From assembly GCF_023913735.1 (NCBI RefSeq), contig NZ_JAMXBH010000009.1, positions 62,001-126,000 of the forward strand: a stretch of DNA of 64,000 bases, read 5' to 3'. This DNA is from Pseudarthrobacter raffinosi. Lineage in GTDB: Bacteria > Actinomycetota > Actinomycetes > Actinomycetales > Micrococcaceae. A program made the position numbers and the translations under genes. Below are positions 35,826 through 43,797 of this stretch, one piece after another (within the stretch, counting starts at the first letter, position 1; every line of letters begins with the position of its first letter). The notes below the pieces were generated by a model. The model worked only from the letters and a program-made list of their open reading frames with translations. It searched no databases and was not told where the DNA came from.

Positions 35826-36819
35826 GCCCGCGTTAGCCGGGAGTCCAATAGGGCACTTTTTGTGGCGGCTCGAAGATATATCTCAAAGCCGCATTTTCAA
35901 GCGCTTCGTACGGATCATTGAGCGCCGCATCCATAGTAAAAACCTGGATGAGGACTGGGTGCTCTATCTCTCGGCTATCTGCTTAGTCGAAACCTCGCAG
36001 CGTCCCTTGCCAGTTCGTTTCGTTGAGCGCTGTTGTGCTCCCATCGCACGCCTGTGGCGCAACGGGAAGCCGATCACCTTGGGGCCGCTCCAACTTGCAA
36101 ACGCTCCTTTTTCCTTTGCCAGAGCCGTCGATGACGCCATTTGCTTTTTAATAGAACGCAACTTTGATCCAACTTCAACTCACACGGTTCAAGCGTTAGC
36201 AACTCACTGGAACGGATCAATTGGGGCAGATGCGGGGTCAACTTTCAGCTACTCTGATGCTCTGTCCGCGGCTATCTCTGTGCTGGCTCCCATGCATTGC
36301 GAGGAAGTTTCTGAGCAAAATTCGAATCTGGGACAGAATAGGAACTCAGATGCCGCAAATAGCAATCGTGGTGATGACCTTCCCTGGCGTTCCGAACCGC
36401 ACAAGCATGAAGACTGTCGCGTTCATACATGGTTGCCGAGTCCCTTGGGAATGTATAGGCGCGAGTGCACCGATTTTGCGCTCTGGCGGCTGAATCTGAC
36501 TTCCGGTGTTACCGCGAGCCCTTGGAGATACCATAATTCGGCATTGTTGTTAGGCGATGCGGAATTTTGGATCAACGCCTGGCATCGGCATGGCTGGTCC
36601 ACCGGCACAAGACCTGAGATCGGTTCAGTGGCCTATTTTGTCCCCGGCTCAGGTGGTGCAGGAGATTTAGGCCATGTTGCTGTCGTGGCTTCTTTTGACG
36701 AAGTGAATGTGACGATCGAAGAATACAACTTTCAGCCGCCGCCAAATGATCACAGCTATGGCATCAGAGTAATCCCACTTGCGTTACCCAGCATCTATCT
36801 TCATCGTCCTGAACTTTAG
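35809..36819 (+). CDS. Cytoplasmic-looking protein with lysozyme-like and CHAP domains
   Basis: A 336-residue protein without signal peptide. Residues about 200-315 look like a CHAP amidase/peptidase: the catalytic Cys220 in RRECTDFALWRL, GSVAYFVPGSGGAGDLGHVAVV with His289, then EEYNF. Residues about 45-110 (AICLVETSQRP with Glu61, then TLGPLQLANAPFSF) resemble a lysozyme/transglycosylase-type fold in pattern only. CHAP enzymes cut peptidoglycan peptides. Lacking an export signal and paired with a membrane protein, it may be a toxin-like effector delivered or held by its partner. GC is low relative to neighbours. Function is inferred, not shown. Confidence 0.65.
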   Translation: MTAAIEPALAGSPIGHFLWRLEDISQSRIFKRFVRIIERRIHSKNLDEDWVLYLSAICLVETSQRPLPVRFVERCCAPIARLWRNGKPITLGPLQLANAPFSFARAVDDAICFLIERNFDPTSTHTVQALATHWNGSIGADAGSTFSYSDALSAAISVLAPMHCEEVSEQNSNLGQNRNSDAANSNRGDDLPWRSEPHKHEDCRVHTWLPSPLGMYRRECTDFALWRLNLTSGVTASPWRYHNSALLLGDAEFWINAWHRHGWSTGTRPEIGSVAYFVPGSGGAGDLGHVAVVASFDEVNVTIEEYNFQPPPNDHSYGIRVIPLALPSIYLHRPEL

Positions 36820-37234
36820 GCAGCAGGACTCAAAGGGGATCCAGGCGATCGCCTCCTAGCCTCGGGTTAGTGTTGGCATCTCCTGGATTATGTTGGAGGC
36901 GGATCTGGGGTTGGACGCGACTCTCTACTTGAGTCGTAAGGGCCGGCCGTCCGTACACTGAAGAAGTCCGATCTGGAGAACCGCGAACGGATACAGGGTG
37001 TCATCCTTCCTCGGCCAAGACCCGCGGCCGCTCAGGGCTCATCTCAGGGATTCGTTTCCCCACGAACCGTGAAGAGCCGGCAATGCCTTGAGCTGCCGCG
37101 GGACTCGGTTACCGGGTCGGTGTCGGCGACTAGCGGATTATCTACACATCTAGGACGACGTGCTCATGATAGTGATCGTCAACCTAGGACACCGGCGGGA
37201 CATCTACCTGAAGTGAGGATCTCCGGACGTGCAA
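36820..37234. other. Intergenic stretch without recognised gene
   Basis: About 415 bp between the CHAP gene and the next leftward gene. I see no credible reading frame on either strand, only a small hairpin (CGACTC/GAGTCG at 36918-36936). It may be remnant DNA of the island. Confidence 0.5.
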
Positions 37235-37732
37235 TCAAAGACCCTGCGGGGTGGCTAGCCGGTTGTTACGCGCCCGGTCCAGTCCCCGGATGATAAGTTC
37301 TCCAGCCACGCCGAGGCCCAGCAGCATCAAAAGAGTCCCGTTCCGGGCGGAACTCGCGGCAATGTAAGTGTTCTGCGCAGCAGTGACAGCGGCGATGTCA
37401 TTGGCGTACCAGCCGTTGACAACTGTTTGCTGCGGGGCACCCTTTGTCTCGCCGTTGTTCATGGTGTTCTTTAGATCGGCTGCGCTGAGCTCCGACTTCC
37501 AGTCGGAAGGGCTGCTGCCACTCTGAAAGACGGGATTGTTTGCCAACCAGGTGATGATCAGAAGCAACGCCAGCACAGTTCCCAGAATAGTTCGGGCACC
37601 ATCGGCGGATGGGAGCTTCGTTAACTTCAGCCGCTTGGCCTTCAGCTGCGGTGCGTGGTCTGGTGTCGGCGGTACGTCCGGCACCGCGTTTCCATTGGAT
37701 GTTTCGTAGGTAGTCATTTCCCCATTTTTCAT
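37235..37732 (-). CDS. Two-helix membrane protein
   Basis: A 165-residue protein with a Pro-rich cytoplasmic N-terminus, a helix at about 48-64 (ILGTVLALLLIITWLANN), an outside loop with NGWYANDIAAVTAAQNTYIAASSARNG, and a second helix at about 133-150 (LLMLLGLGVAGELII). No family recognised. It lies 42 bp downstream of hsdR in the same direction, so it may be cotranscribed with the restriction operon. The start could also be the ATG at 37717. Confidence 0.6.
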   Translation of the reverse strand: MKNGEMTTYETSNGNAVPDVPPTPDHAPQLKAKRLKLTKLPSADGARTILGTVLALLLIITWLANNPVFQSGSSPSDWKSELSAADLKNTMNNGETKGAPQQTVVNGWYANDIAAVTAAQNTYIAASSARNGTLLMLLGLGVAGELIIRGLDRARNNRLATPQGL

Positions 37733-37774
37733 AGTGTTGTTGTTGCAATCGCCTTTTGGCAGAAATCTCTTGGG

Positions 37775-40700
37775 CTACGTCCGCGCCTCGGCAAACCGCG
37801 GCGCCATGGACTCCATCTGCTCCATGACGAGCTTGATCGCCTCCGGCTGCTTGTCCGGCGGATATCCATTGAGGACCAACAGTCGTTTGATCGAGGAACG
37901 GAGTTTGGCGCGGACGTCATCACGCACAGTCCAGTCGGTCCGTACGTCGCGTCGCATCACATTTACGAGTTGGCGCGCGATCTCGGCCAGCTTTCCTTCG
38001 CCCTGGACTTCCACCGCGGATTCGTTCGAAGCCACGGCATCGTAGAACGCGAGTTCGTCGGAGTTCAGCGGGGGAGTGAAGTGCGCACCACGGTTGCCTT
38101 CGGCCGCAACCTCCCGCGCCAGTTCCACCAGCTCGGCAATGACCTCCGCAGACGTCAGCTGCTGATTTGTGTACTTCTTCATCAGCTCGGTGATGCGCTC
38201 CGAGAACGCCCGCTGACGGATGACATTGTTCCGCGTCGACGCGGCGGACTCATCGGCAATGAGCTTCCGCAATGCCTCAATAGCCAGTTGCGGATTCCGC
38301 GCGCTTTGGGTCTTGGCGATGAATTCCGGCGTTAGGTCATCCAAGGACGGCTTTGGCATTCCGGCAGCATCATAGATATCCAGCACTTCGCCTGACGACG
38401 TGGCGTTGGCGATCAGCTGACCCAGCAAGCGTTGGATCTCCTCCGGCACCGGCTCGCCGCTAGCCTGTCGGTCGGCTGCGTCGTACTTGGCCATCCAGAC
38501 GCGGATTTCCTCGTACACCTGGATCTCCGGTCGCAGCTCGGCTAATGTCTCCGAACCGGAGCACAACGCCCATGCGCGTGACAGCTGGCTGGAAAACTTG
38601 CGGTACTTCGAGGCGAGGGTCTCTTCGCCGTCCGTCGGCTGGTTGCCGGGTGTGCCAGGATTGCGCAGGTAACTGACAGCACCCGTGACGGCGTTCAGGA
38701 AGGCCTTGGGCCCGCCCTTCATCAGCACAGCCTTCCAGTTGTGGCCTGCCAGCAAGGAACGGAGGGACTCCACCAGAGACACCGTCAAGCCAACGGCCTC
38801 GTCGATGTTCTTGCCCACCGGCTTGTTCGCCCGGTCGTCCTTCGTGTACTCGCCCAGCGCCTTCGCAAGATTTTCCGCCAGCGGCGCATACGCAACGAGT
38901 AGCCCATCCTCCTTGCCGCGGAAGGTGCGGTTCACGCGCGCCAGCGTCTGCATCAGCAGCGCGCCCTTGAGCGGCCGGTCGAGGTAAAGGGTGTGCAGGG
39001 GAGGAGAGTCGTAGCCGGTGAGCATCATGTCTTTGACGATCACCAGCTCCAGCTCGTCGTCAACGTTCTTGAGCCGCTCCTTCACCTGGGCATTCAACGA
39101 ATCCCGGCGCACATGGTCTGACACGGGAGGCGCATCAGTCGCATCGCCCGAGTACACCACCTTGATCTTGCCCTTCGACAGGTCGTCTGAATGCCAGTCG
39201 GGCCGCAGTTCCACAATCGCGGAGTACAGCTTCGCGCAGATCTCCCGCGTTCCGCCCACAACCATCGCCTTGCCCGGCGCCTCGATGAACTTTCCCATCC
39301 GGTCACGCCGGTTCTCCCAGTGCGTCACCAGATCCTCGGCGAGTGCGCCGATCCGCTGCGGGGCACCATAAACGGCGTTGACGACGGCGACGCTCGCCTC
39401 GAGGCGCGCCCGCTCGGTGTCGTCCAGGCCCAGCGTCGCCTCGTCGGCTGCCTGGTCAAGAATCTCCTCGGTGACGTCTGAAGCTAGGCCGACTTTGATC
39501 AGCCGCGGCTCGAAGTACACCGGCACTGTCGCACCGTCTTCGACGGCGCGGGAGAGGTCGTAGATGTCGATGTAGTCACCGAAGACGTCCTGGGTGTTGC
39601 GGTCATCAAAGGAGATGGGTGTTCCGGTGAATGCGATCAGGGTGGCATGGGGGAGTGCGTCGCGCAGGTGCCGGGCGTAGCCATCCAGGTCGTCGTAGTG
39701 CGACCGGTGTGCCTCGTCCACCACCACGATGATGTTGCGCCGGTCGGACAGCAGCGGATGGTCGGCGCCGGCGTCCTTCTCCGATTTGCTGCGGCCGAAT
39801 TTCTGCAGCGTGGTGAAATAGATGCCGCCGGTGGTCCGGTTGCTGAGTTCGTCCCGCAGTTCGGAGCGCTTCTTGACCTGCTTGGGTGACTCGGCGAGGA
39901 GCAGGCTGCGGTCGAAGCCCTCGAACAGCTGGCCGTCGAGCTCGTTCCGGTCGGTAATCACCACGACGGTCGGGTTCTTGAGCTTTGGCTGGCGGGCCAC
40001 CATGTTCGCGTACAGTTCCATTTCCATGGACTTGCCCGAACCCTGGGTGTGCCAGACAACGCCGGCCTTGCCGTTGCTTTCCACCGCCTGGATGGTGCTG
40101 GCCACCGCCTTGGTGACGGCGTAGTACTGGTGCGGCTTGGCAATGCGTTTGGCCAGGCCGCCCGAACCCTGGTCGAAGGCTGTGAAGTTGCGTGTCAGCT
40201 GGAGGAAGCGTTCCTGGTTGTAGAGCCCGTCCAGCGCAGTGTCCAGGGCGGTGACGGCGTCGCCGTCGACAATGTAGCCCTGGGGGACGGGGATGCCGTC
40301 GTCGTCCACGTTCCACGGTGAGAAGTGGTTGAAGGGGGTGAACGGCGTTCCGTACTTGGCCTGGATCCCATCAGTGGCGAGTGTCAACACACAGAAGCGG
40401 AAGGCCATCGGGAATTCGCGGAGATAGGTTTGGAGCTGGGCGTGGGCGCCGGGTAGGTCGGCGTGCGTGCTGCCCGCCTTCTTCAGCTCGATGATGCTCA
40501 CAGGCATCCCGTTGCAGTAGAGCACGACGTCGAATCGCCGCTTGTAGTCACCTTCCACCAGTGTGACCTGGTTGACGGCGAGCCAGTCGTTCTGGTCCGG
40601 TTCCTGGCTGATGAGGCGGATGGTTGGGTTTGCTTCGTTTCCGTCGGAGTCGATGTAGGTCAGCCGGTAGCCGTCCACGAGGCAGTTGTGGATCCGGTGA

Positions 40701-40966
40701 TTCTCGGCGAGAGCGTCGTTGGATTTGGGTGCCGCGATTTCCGACAGTGCCTGCTGTAGGTATTGGGCTGGGACCGTTGGGTTGAAGCGCTGGAGCGCCG
40801 TGAGCAACCGCGGCCGGATAAGCAGTTCGGCCCAAGAATCGCGTTCTCCGGTGCCGGGAGCGATGGCTTGGCCCTCCAATGGCTTCCAGTCAAGCTCGCC
40901 CAGCCGCTCCTTCGCGGCGCCTTCCCAGTCAGCTTCGGAAAAGGCTACTGTTGGCGCTTGCGTCAC
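37775..40966 (-). CDS. hsdR: Type I restriction enzyme R subunit (HsdR)
   Basis: HsdR is the ATP-driven DNA translocase and nuclease of the type I restriction complex. The 1063-residue protein has the PD-(D/E)xK nuclease signature at about residues 145-162 (RFDVVLYCNGMPVSIIELKK). The SF2 helicase motifs are Walker A TQGSGKSM at about 303, VVVDEAHRSHYDD at about 413 and LIAFTGTPI. A long C-terminal helical part binds the methylase. It starts at GTG overlapping the stop of the nucleotidase gene (GTGA), so the nucleotidase and HsdR are translationally linked. Confidence 0.95.
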   Translation of the reverse strand: MTQAPTVAFSEADWEGAAKERLGELDWKPLEGQAIAPGTGERDSWAELLIRPRLLTALQRFNPTVPAQYLQQALSEIAAPKSNDALAENHRIHNCLVDGYRLTYIDSDGNEANPTIRLISQEPDQNDWLAVNQVTLVEGDYKRRFDVVLYCNGMPVSIIELKKAGSTHADLPGAHAQLQTYLREFPMAFRFCVLTLATDGIQAKYGTPFTPFNHFSPWNVDDDGIPVPQGYIVDGDAVTALDTALDGLYNQERFLQLTRNFTAFDQGSGGLAKRIAKPHQYYAVTKAVASTIQAVESNGKAGVVWHTQGSGKSMEMELYANMVARQPKLKNPTVVVITDRNELDGQLFEGFDRSLLLAESPKQVKKRSELRDELSNRTTGGIYFTTLQKFGRSKSEKDAGADHPLLSDRRNIIVVVDEAHRSHYDDLDGYARHLRDALPHATLIAFTGTPISFDDRNTQDVFGDYIDIYDLSRAVEDGATVPVYFEPRLIKVGLASDVTEEILDQAADEATLGLDDTERARLEASVAVVNAVYGAPQRIGALAEDLVTHWENRRDRMGKFIEAPGKAMVVGGTREICAKLYSAIVELRPDWHSDDLSKGKIKVVYSGDATDAPPVSDHVRRDSLNAQVKERLKNVDDELELVIVKDMMLTGYDSPPLHTLYLDRPLKGALLMQTLARVNRTFRGKEDGLLVAYAPLAENLAKALGEYTKDDRANKPVGKNIDEAVGLTVSLVESLRSLLAGHNWKAVLMKGGPKAFLNAVTGAVSYLRNPGTPGNQPTDGEETLASKYRKFSSQLSRAWALCSGSETLAELRPEIQVYEEIRVWMAKYDAADRQASGEPVPEEIQRLLGQLIANATSSGEVLDIYDAAGMPKPSLDDLTPEFIAKTQSARNPQLAIEALRKLIADESAASTRNNVIRQRAFSERITELMKKYTNQQLTSAEVIAELVELAREVAAEGNRGAHFTPPLNSDELAFYDAVASNESAVEVQGEGKLAEIARQLVNVMRRDVRTDWTVRDDVRAKLRSSIKRLLVLNGYPPDKQPEAIKLVMEQMESMAPRFAEART

Positions 40967-42171
40967 TGTGATTCCCCCTGGTTGACCAGATTCGCTGGTG
41001 AAAGTTCTTCCGCTAGCTCGACTTCTGGTTCCTGGATAATGGGCAGAGTGGCCGCGAATTCCTCGGGCAATGATTCCACAATTCCCGTTCTCCGTTCCTT
41101 GACGCCGGTGAGAATTTCTGTGGTCTGAAGCGAATTATCGGCCTTGTCGTCGCGGGAAATCTCGAATCGAGGCGATTGAACATCCGCGAACTGGGTCCTA
41201 CTGCTCTGGGTGAAATCTACGGCGCCCGGTTCAATGGCTGCCCCTTCATTGGCAATCCCAAATGGCACGTGTACGCCCGCAACGAAGGAGGAAGCCGGAT
41301 CTAGGTGGCTCTTCTGATCGTCGAAGAAGATATGCGGACGCATCACTTCCAACACTTTCGACTTGGCAATTCCGCCCAAGAAGAAGGCGTCGTTAACAGT
41401 GACATCCCATGCCGCTAGTGATTGGACGGCCCGCTCATGAGCAGGGGCATTGCGCGCCGTCACAAGTGATATTCGCACGCGAGGCTCGTAGTTCGAATCT
41501 GTTGCTTTCTTCTTCGACTCCAGTCTCTGAATCAAGTTGAGGTCACGAAGTAATTCATTGAGCGGGCCAGGAATCAACGCGCGATCCCGGTTTTTCGTCT
41601 CGTATTCCTGGAAATCTTTCAGGCTTCCAGTTTCCTTGTATATCCTTTCGGCCTCGTCATCCCCAAGCACTCCGTCAAAGTCGAAAGCAATTCGCAAAGT
41701 TTGATCGCCGTCGTCGTAGACAGCCGTCGAGGGCAAGACGTGCCCTGCTGGGTAGCCCAGAGCCGTTGCTGCGTCTACATCGGCTCGGTTGCCGGACAGG
41801 AACAGAGACATGTCGAAGGCGCCGATGTACTTGTAAGGTGCCTGCCCTTGGGTGAAGACGGCTCGCGTAATGGTTAGTCCGTACGTCCTGATGGACCGAA
41901 GGACCCTTAGCCCTGTAGAGGGGTCGTTCTTCGACAATACGATGACTTCAACAAGGGGGTCGTCGTGTTCGCGCAAGTTGTTGAGGCCAAGGAGCCGTGA
42001 AATGAATGGGAATGCCACTCCGCGCCCAAGGGTGGAATCAATGTGCTGGTCTTGAAATTCGCGGTAAGCTTCTTCGCCATGTTCGCGAAAGTATGAATCG
42101 GACTCCGTCAGATCAAAAAGTGCGCTTGACGCTACACCGACGACAAGCCGGTTCTTCAACTCGTATGCCAT
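40963..42171 (-). CDS. 5'-nucleotidase, cN-I type, inside restriction operon
   Basis: A 402-residue protein matching the cytosolic 5'-nucleotidase cN-I family (PF06189), which removes phosphate from nucleoside monophosphates. The HAD-like motif IAFDFDGVLGDDEAER lies at about residue 160, the LVTARNAPAHERAVQSLAAW and AFFLGGIAKSKVLE segments follow, and IFFDDQKSHLDPA is at about 280. The last 90 residues are an acidic extension. GAGGGG precedes the ATG at 42171. It sits between hsdS and hsdR and overlaps hsdR by 4 bp, which suggests a role tied to restriction, for example salvage or removal of nucleotides during phage DNA breakdown; that role is inference. Confidence 0.85.
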   Translation of the reverse strand: MAYELKNRLVVGVASSALFDLTESDSYFREHGEEAYREFQDQHIDSTLGRGVAFPFISRLLGLNNLREHDDPLVEVIVLSKNDPSTGLRVLRSIRTYGLTITRAVFTQGQAPYKYIGAFDMSLFLSGNRADVDAATALGYPAGHVLPSTAVYDDGDQTLRIAFDFDGVLGDDEAERIYKETGSLKDFQEYETKNRDRALIPGPLNELLRDLNLIQRLESKKKATDSNYEPRVRISLVTARNAPAHERAVQSLAAWDVTVNDAFFLGGIAKSKVLEVMRPHIFFDDQKSHLDPASSFVAGVHVPFGIANEGAAIEPGAVDFTQSSRTQFADVQSPRFEISRDDKADNSLQTTEILTGVKERRTGIVESLPEEFAATLPIIQEPEVELAEELSPANLVNQGESQ

Positions 42172-42197
42172 GGATCTTCCCCTCAAGAATGGCTTTG

Positions 42198-42566
42198 CCG
42201 GACAGCGTCCGGACCGAAAATGAAAGTTGCAGACGGTATCTGCAACTTTGGCGCTGGGGCTAATGGCATTTGTGCAGCTGGCTGCTGCACAAATTCTTCA
42301 TGGCCCAGCGCTGGTTGCTTTATCCAAGCCAACTCTGTGTCCGATCCCGGACACGCGCACGTAGTGGATCATCGCGAAGTGTTTCAACGGACGGTGCAAT
42401 TCTCCCTGCCCCGGCCAATCTTGCAAGTACCCTTGCAAGATTGGAACGGCCCTGGCCGAAGTTGTGCAATGCGTTGCACAACTTGAAGAGTCGCTCGCGT
42501 CTCAATTGGGCAAGTGGTGCTTGCACAATTGAAACCTCCACCTTCAACACCACCGCAACGCGTTGC
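42198..42566. repeat. Block of eight palindromes between hsdS and nucleotidase gene
   Basis: Eight inverted repeats in 369 bp. They are 42198-42212 (6 bp arms), 42223-42249 (11 bp, loop 5), 42268-42294 (11 bp, loop 5), 42337-42354 (7 bp), 42415-42444 (13 bp, loop TACC), 42459-42484 (11 bp, loop TGCG), 42502-42532 (13 bp, one mismatch) and 42555-42566 (12-bp palindrome). Most share a TTGCA/TGCAA core and a 4-5 base loop. None has a T-run. The block fills the only gap in an otherwise overlapping operon. Confidence 0.9.
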
Positions 42567-42570
42567 ACGT

Positions 42571-43797
42571 TCATACCCCGGCGCCCTCCAACACAGATTC
42601 GGCATCCCTGACCCGGAGTTTGCCGGACATGAGCTGGGGGAGAAGGGCGTCGCGCGTGGCGGCGAGGGTCCGATACTCGTCCGTCAACGACTTCATCAGC
42701 TTGAAATTGGCCGTGCTGATCTCTCCGAAGTGCGCAAGTGCGACCGGATCCGGCTTGCACAATGTGTATCCCGCCAGATCAAGTGCAGAGACGCGTTGGC
42801 GCCCTGACGTCCCAACCATGTGCCGGATAGCGAATGTTCGGAAGCGTTCGCTGGTCGCGAGGAAGTATGAGAGAGGCGTTGGTACCTCTGGCAATGATCG
42901 AAGAACAATGAATTCGGTCGATCCGATGCCCACTTGCCCTTCGTCGAGGAAATCCACGAAGCCGGTCTTGCGGTTCTCAAGGCATGGCGTAATTCGGGCC
43001 AGAAGCGTGTCGCCGGTCATGAACCGAGCGCCGCCTTTGGCAGGACGATGGTCCCAATCGCTGATGCCCATGTTGTTGACTGGAAGCTTCTGCATGTCGA
43101 CGTACACGGGCTCGGGTTCAACCGGTGTTGCGACTTTGGGGTTGATCTCAACCAAGTCGCCGAGCCCTATGACTTCGGAATCATCTTCTGGATTCTGACT
43201 GAGCCCCAAAGCATCAAAGCGGGCTTCGAGAAGTGTGACCAGAATCGTGGCGAGTTTGGTGTTGGCGGCGATTTTGTCGTCAAGGGCACCCAGGATTTCT
43301 GATACTGCTCGCTGCTGAGCTAAATCCGGAAGCTCGATAGGAATCCCACGAAGCGAAGTCAGCGGCTGCCCAATTCCTGGCGTTCCTACCGTGGAAGCCC
43401 GCATCAGCAGCTCGCGCTCGCCGGGACCTCTGAAGTAGTACAAGACATACTTTGGAACGGCCTTCGACAGGTCAACGGTCAATTTCATCATGCTCGATGA
43501 GAGCAGCATTCGACGTTTGCCGACGAGCCCGACCCGGCCAATTGCGCCGCGATGTGGAAAGACAAGATCACCTTCATCCAGCATGGATGAAGAAAGCTTT
43601 TCTGCAGTCTCTGGCGAAACGAAAACTAAGTCGTCCTCGTCGAGAATTGGACTCGCCTTGATGTTCTGCCCACGGACAACAGGAACGCCAGATTGAGTGT
43701 AGAGATCGGCCTTCAGGTTGGATCCAAACGGTCCGATGGAAATAGAGCGCGGTGTTGGAGCTGCGATGTCTTGAATTGTCCTACGCTTCAGGTTCAT
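42571..43797 (-). CDS. hsdS: Type I restriction enzyme S subunit (HsdS)
   Basis: HsdS sets the DNA target of the type I complex. The 408-residue protein has two half-repeats, each a target-recognition domain followed by a conserved helix: GPFGSNLKADLYTQSGVPVVRGQNI to ELPDLAQQRAVSEILGALDDKI, then LGDLVEINPKVATPVEPEPVYVDM to the C-terminal LMKSLTDEYRTLAATRDALLPQLMSGKLRV. It starts at the ATG overlapping the hsdM stop (ATGA). Confidence 0.94.
   Translation of the reverse strand: MNLKRRTIQDIAAPTPRSISIGPFGSNLKADLYTQSGVPVVRGQNIKASPILDEDDLVFVSPETAEKLSSSMLDEGDLVFPHRGAIGRVGLVGKRRMLLSSSMMKLTVDLSKAVPKYVLYYFRGPGERELLMRASTVGTPGIGQPLTSLRGIPIELPDLAQQRAVSEILGALDDKIAANTKLATILVTLLEARFDALGLSQNPEDDSEVIGLGDLVEINPKVATPVEPEPVYVDMQKLPVNNMGISDWDHRPAKGGARFMTGDTLLARITPCLENRKTGFVDFLDEGQVGIGSTEFIVLRSLPEVPTPLSYFLATSERFRTFAIRHMVGTSGRQRVSALDLAGYTLCKPDPVALAHFGEISTANFKLMKSLTDEYRTLAATRDALLPQLMSGKLRVRDAESVLEGAGV

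Noticed and set aside
35187..36819. Prophage holin/endolysin cassette
   Set aside because: No other phage genes are near; the membrane protein is large for a holin and the CHAP protein lacks a cell-wall-binding repeat. Not excluded, but not the favoured reading.
36820..37234. Possible gene (74 codons at 37069) in the island gap
   Set aside because: No ribosome site, no motif and odd composition.
42198..42566. Palindrome block considered as a CRISPR array
   Set aside because: Each palindrome differs, with no constant repeat and no uniform spacer length, and no cas genes nearby.
42198..42566. Palindrome block considered as integron attC sites
   Set aside because: No integrase, no cassette structure and no paired core sites of the attC type.
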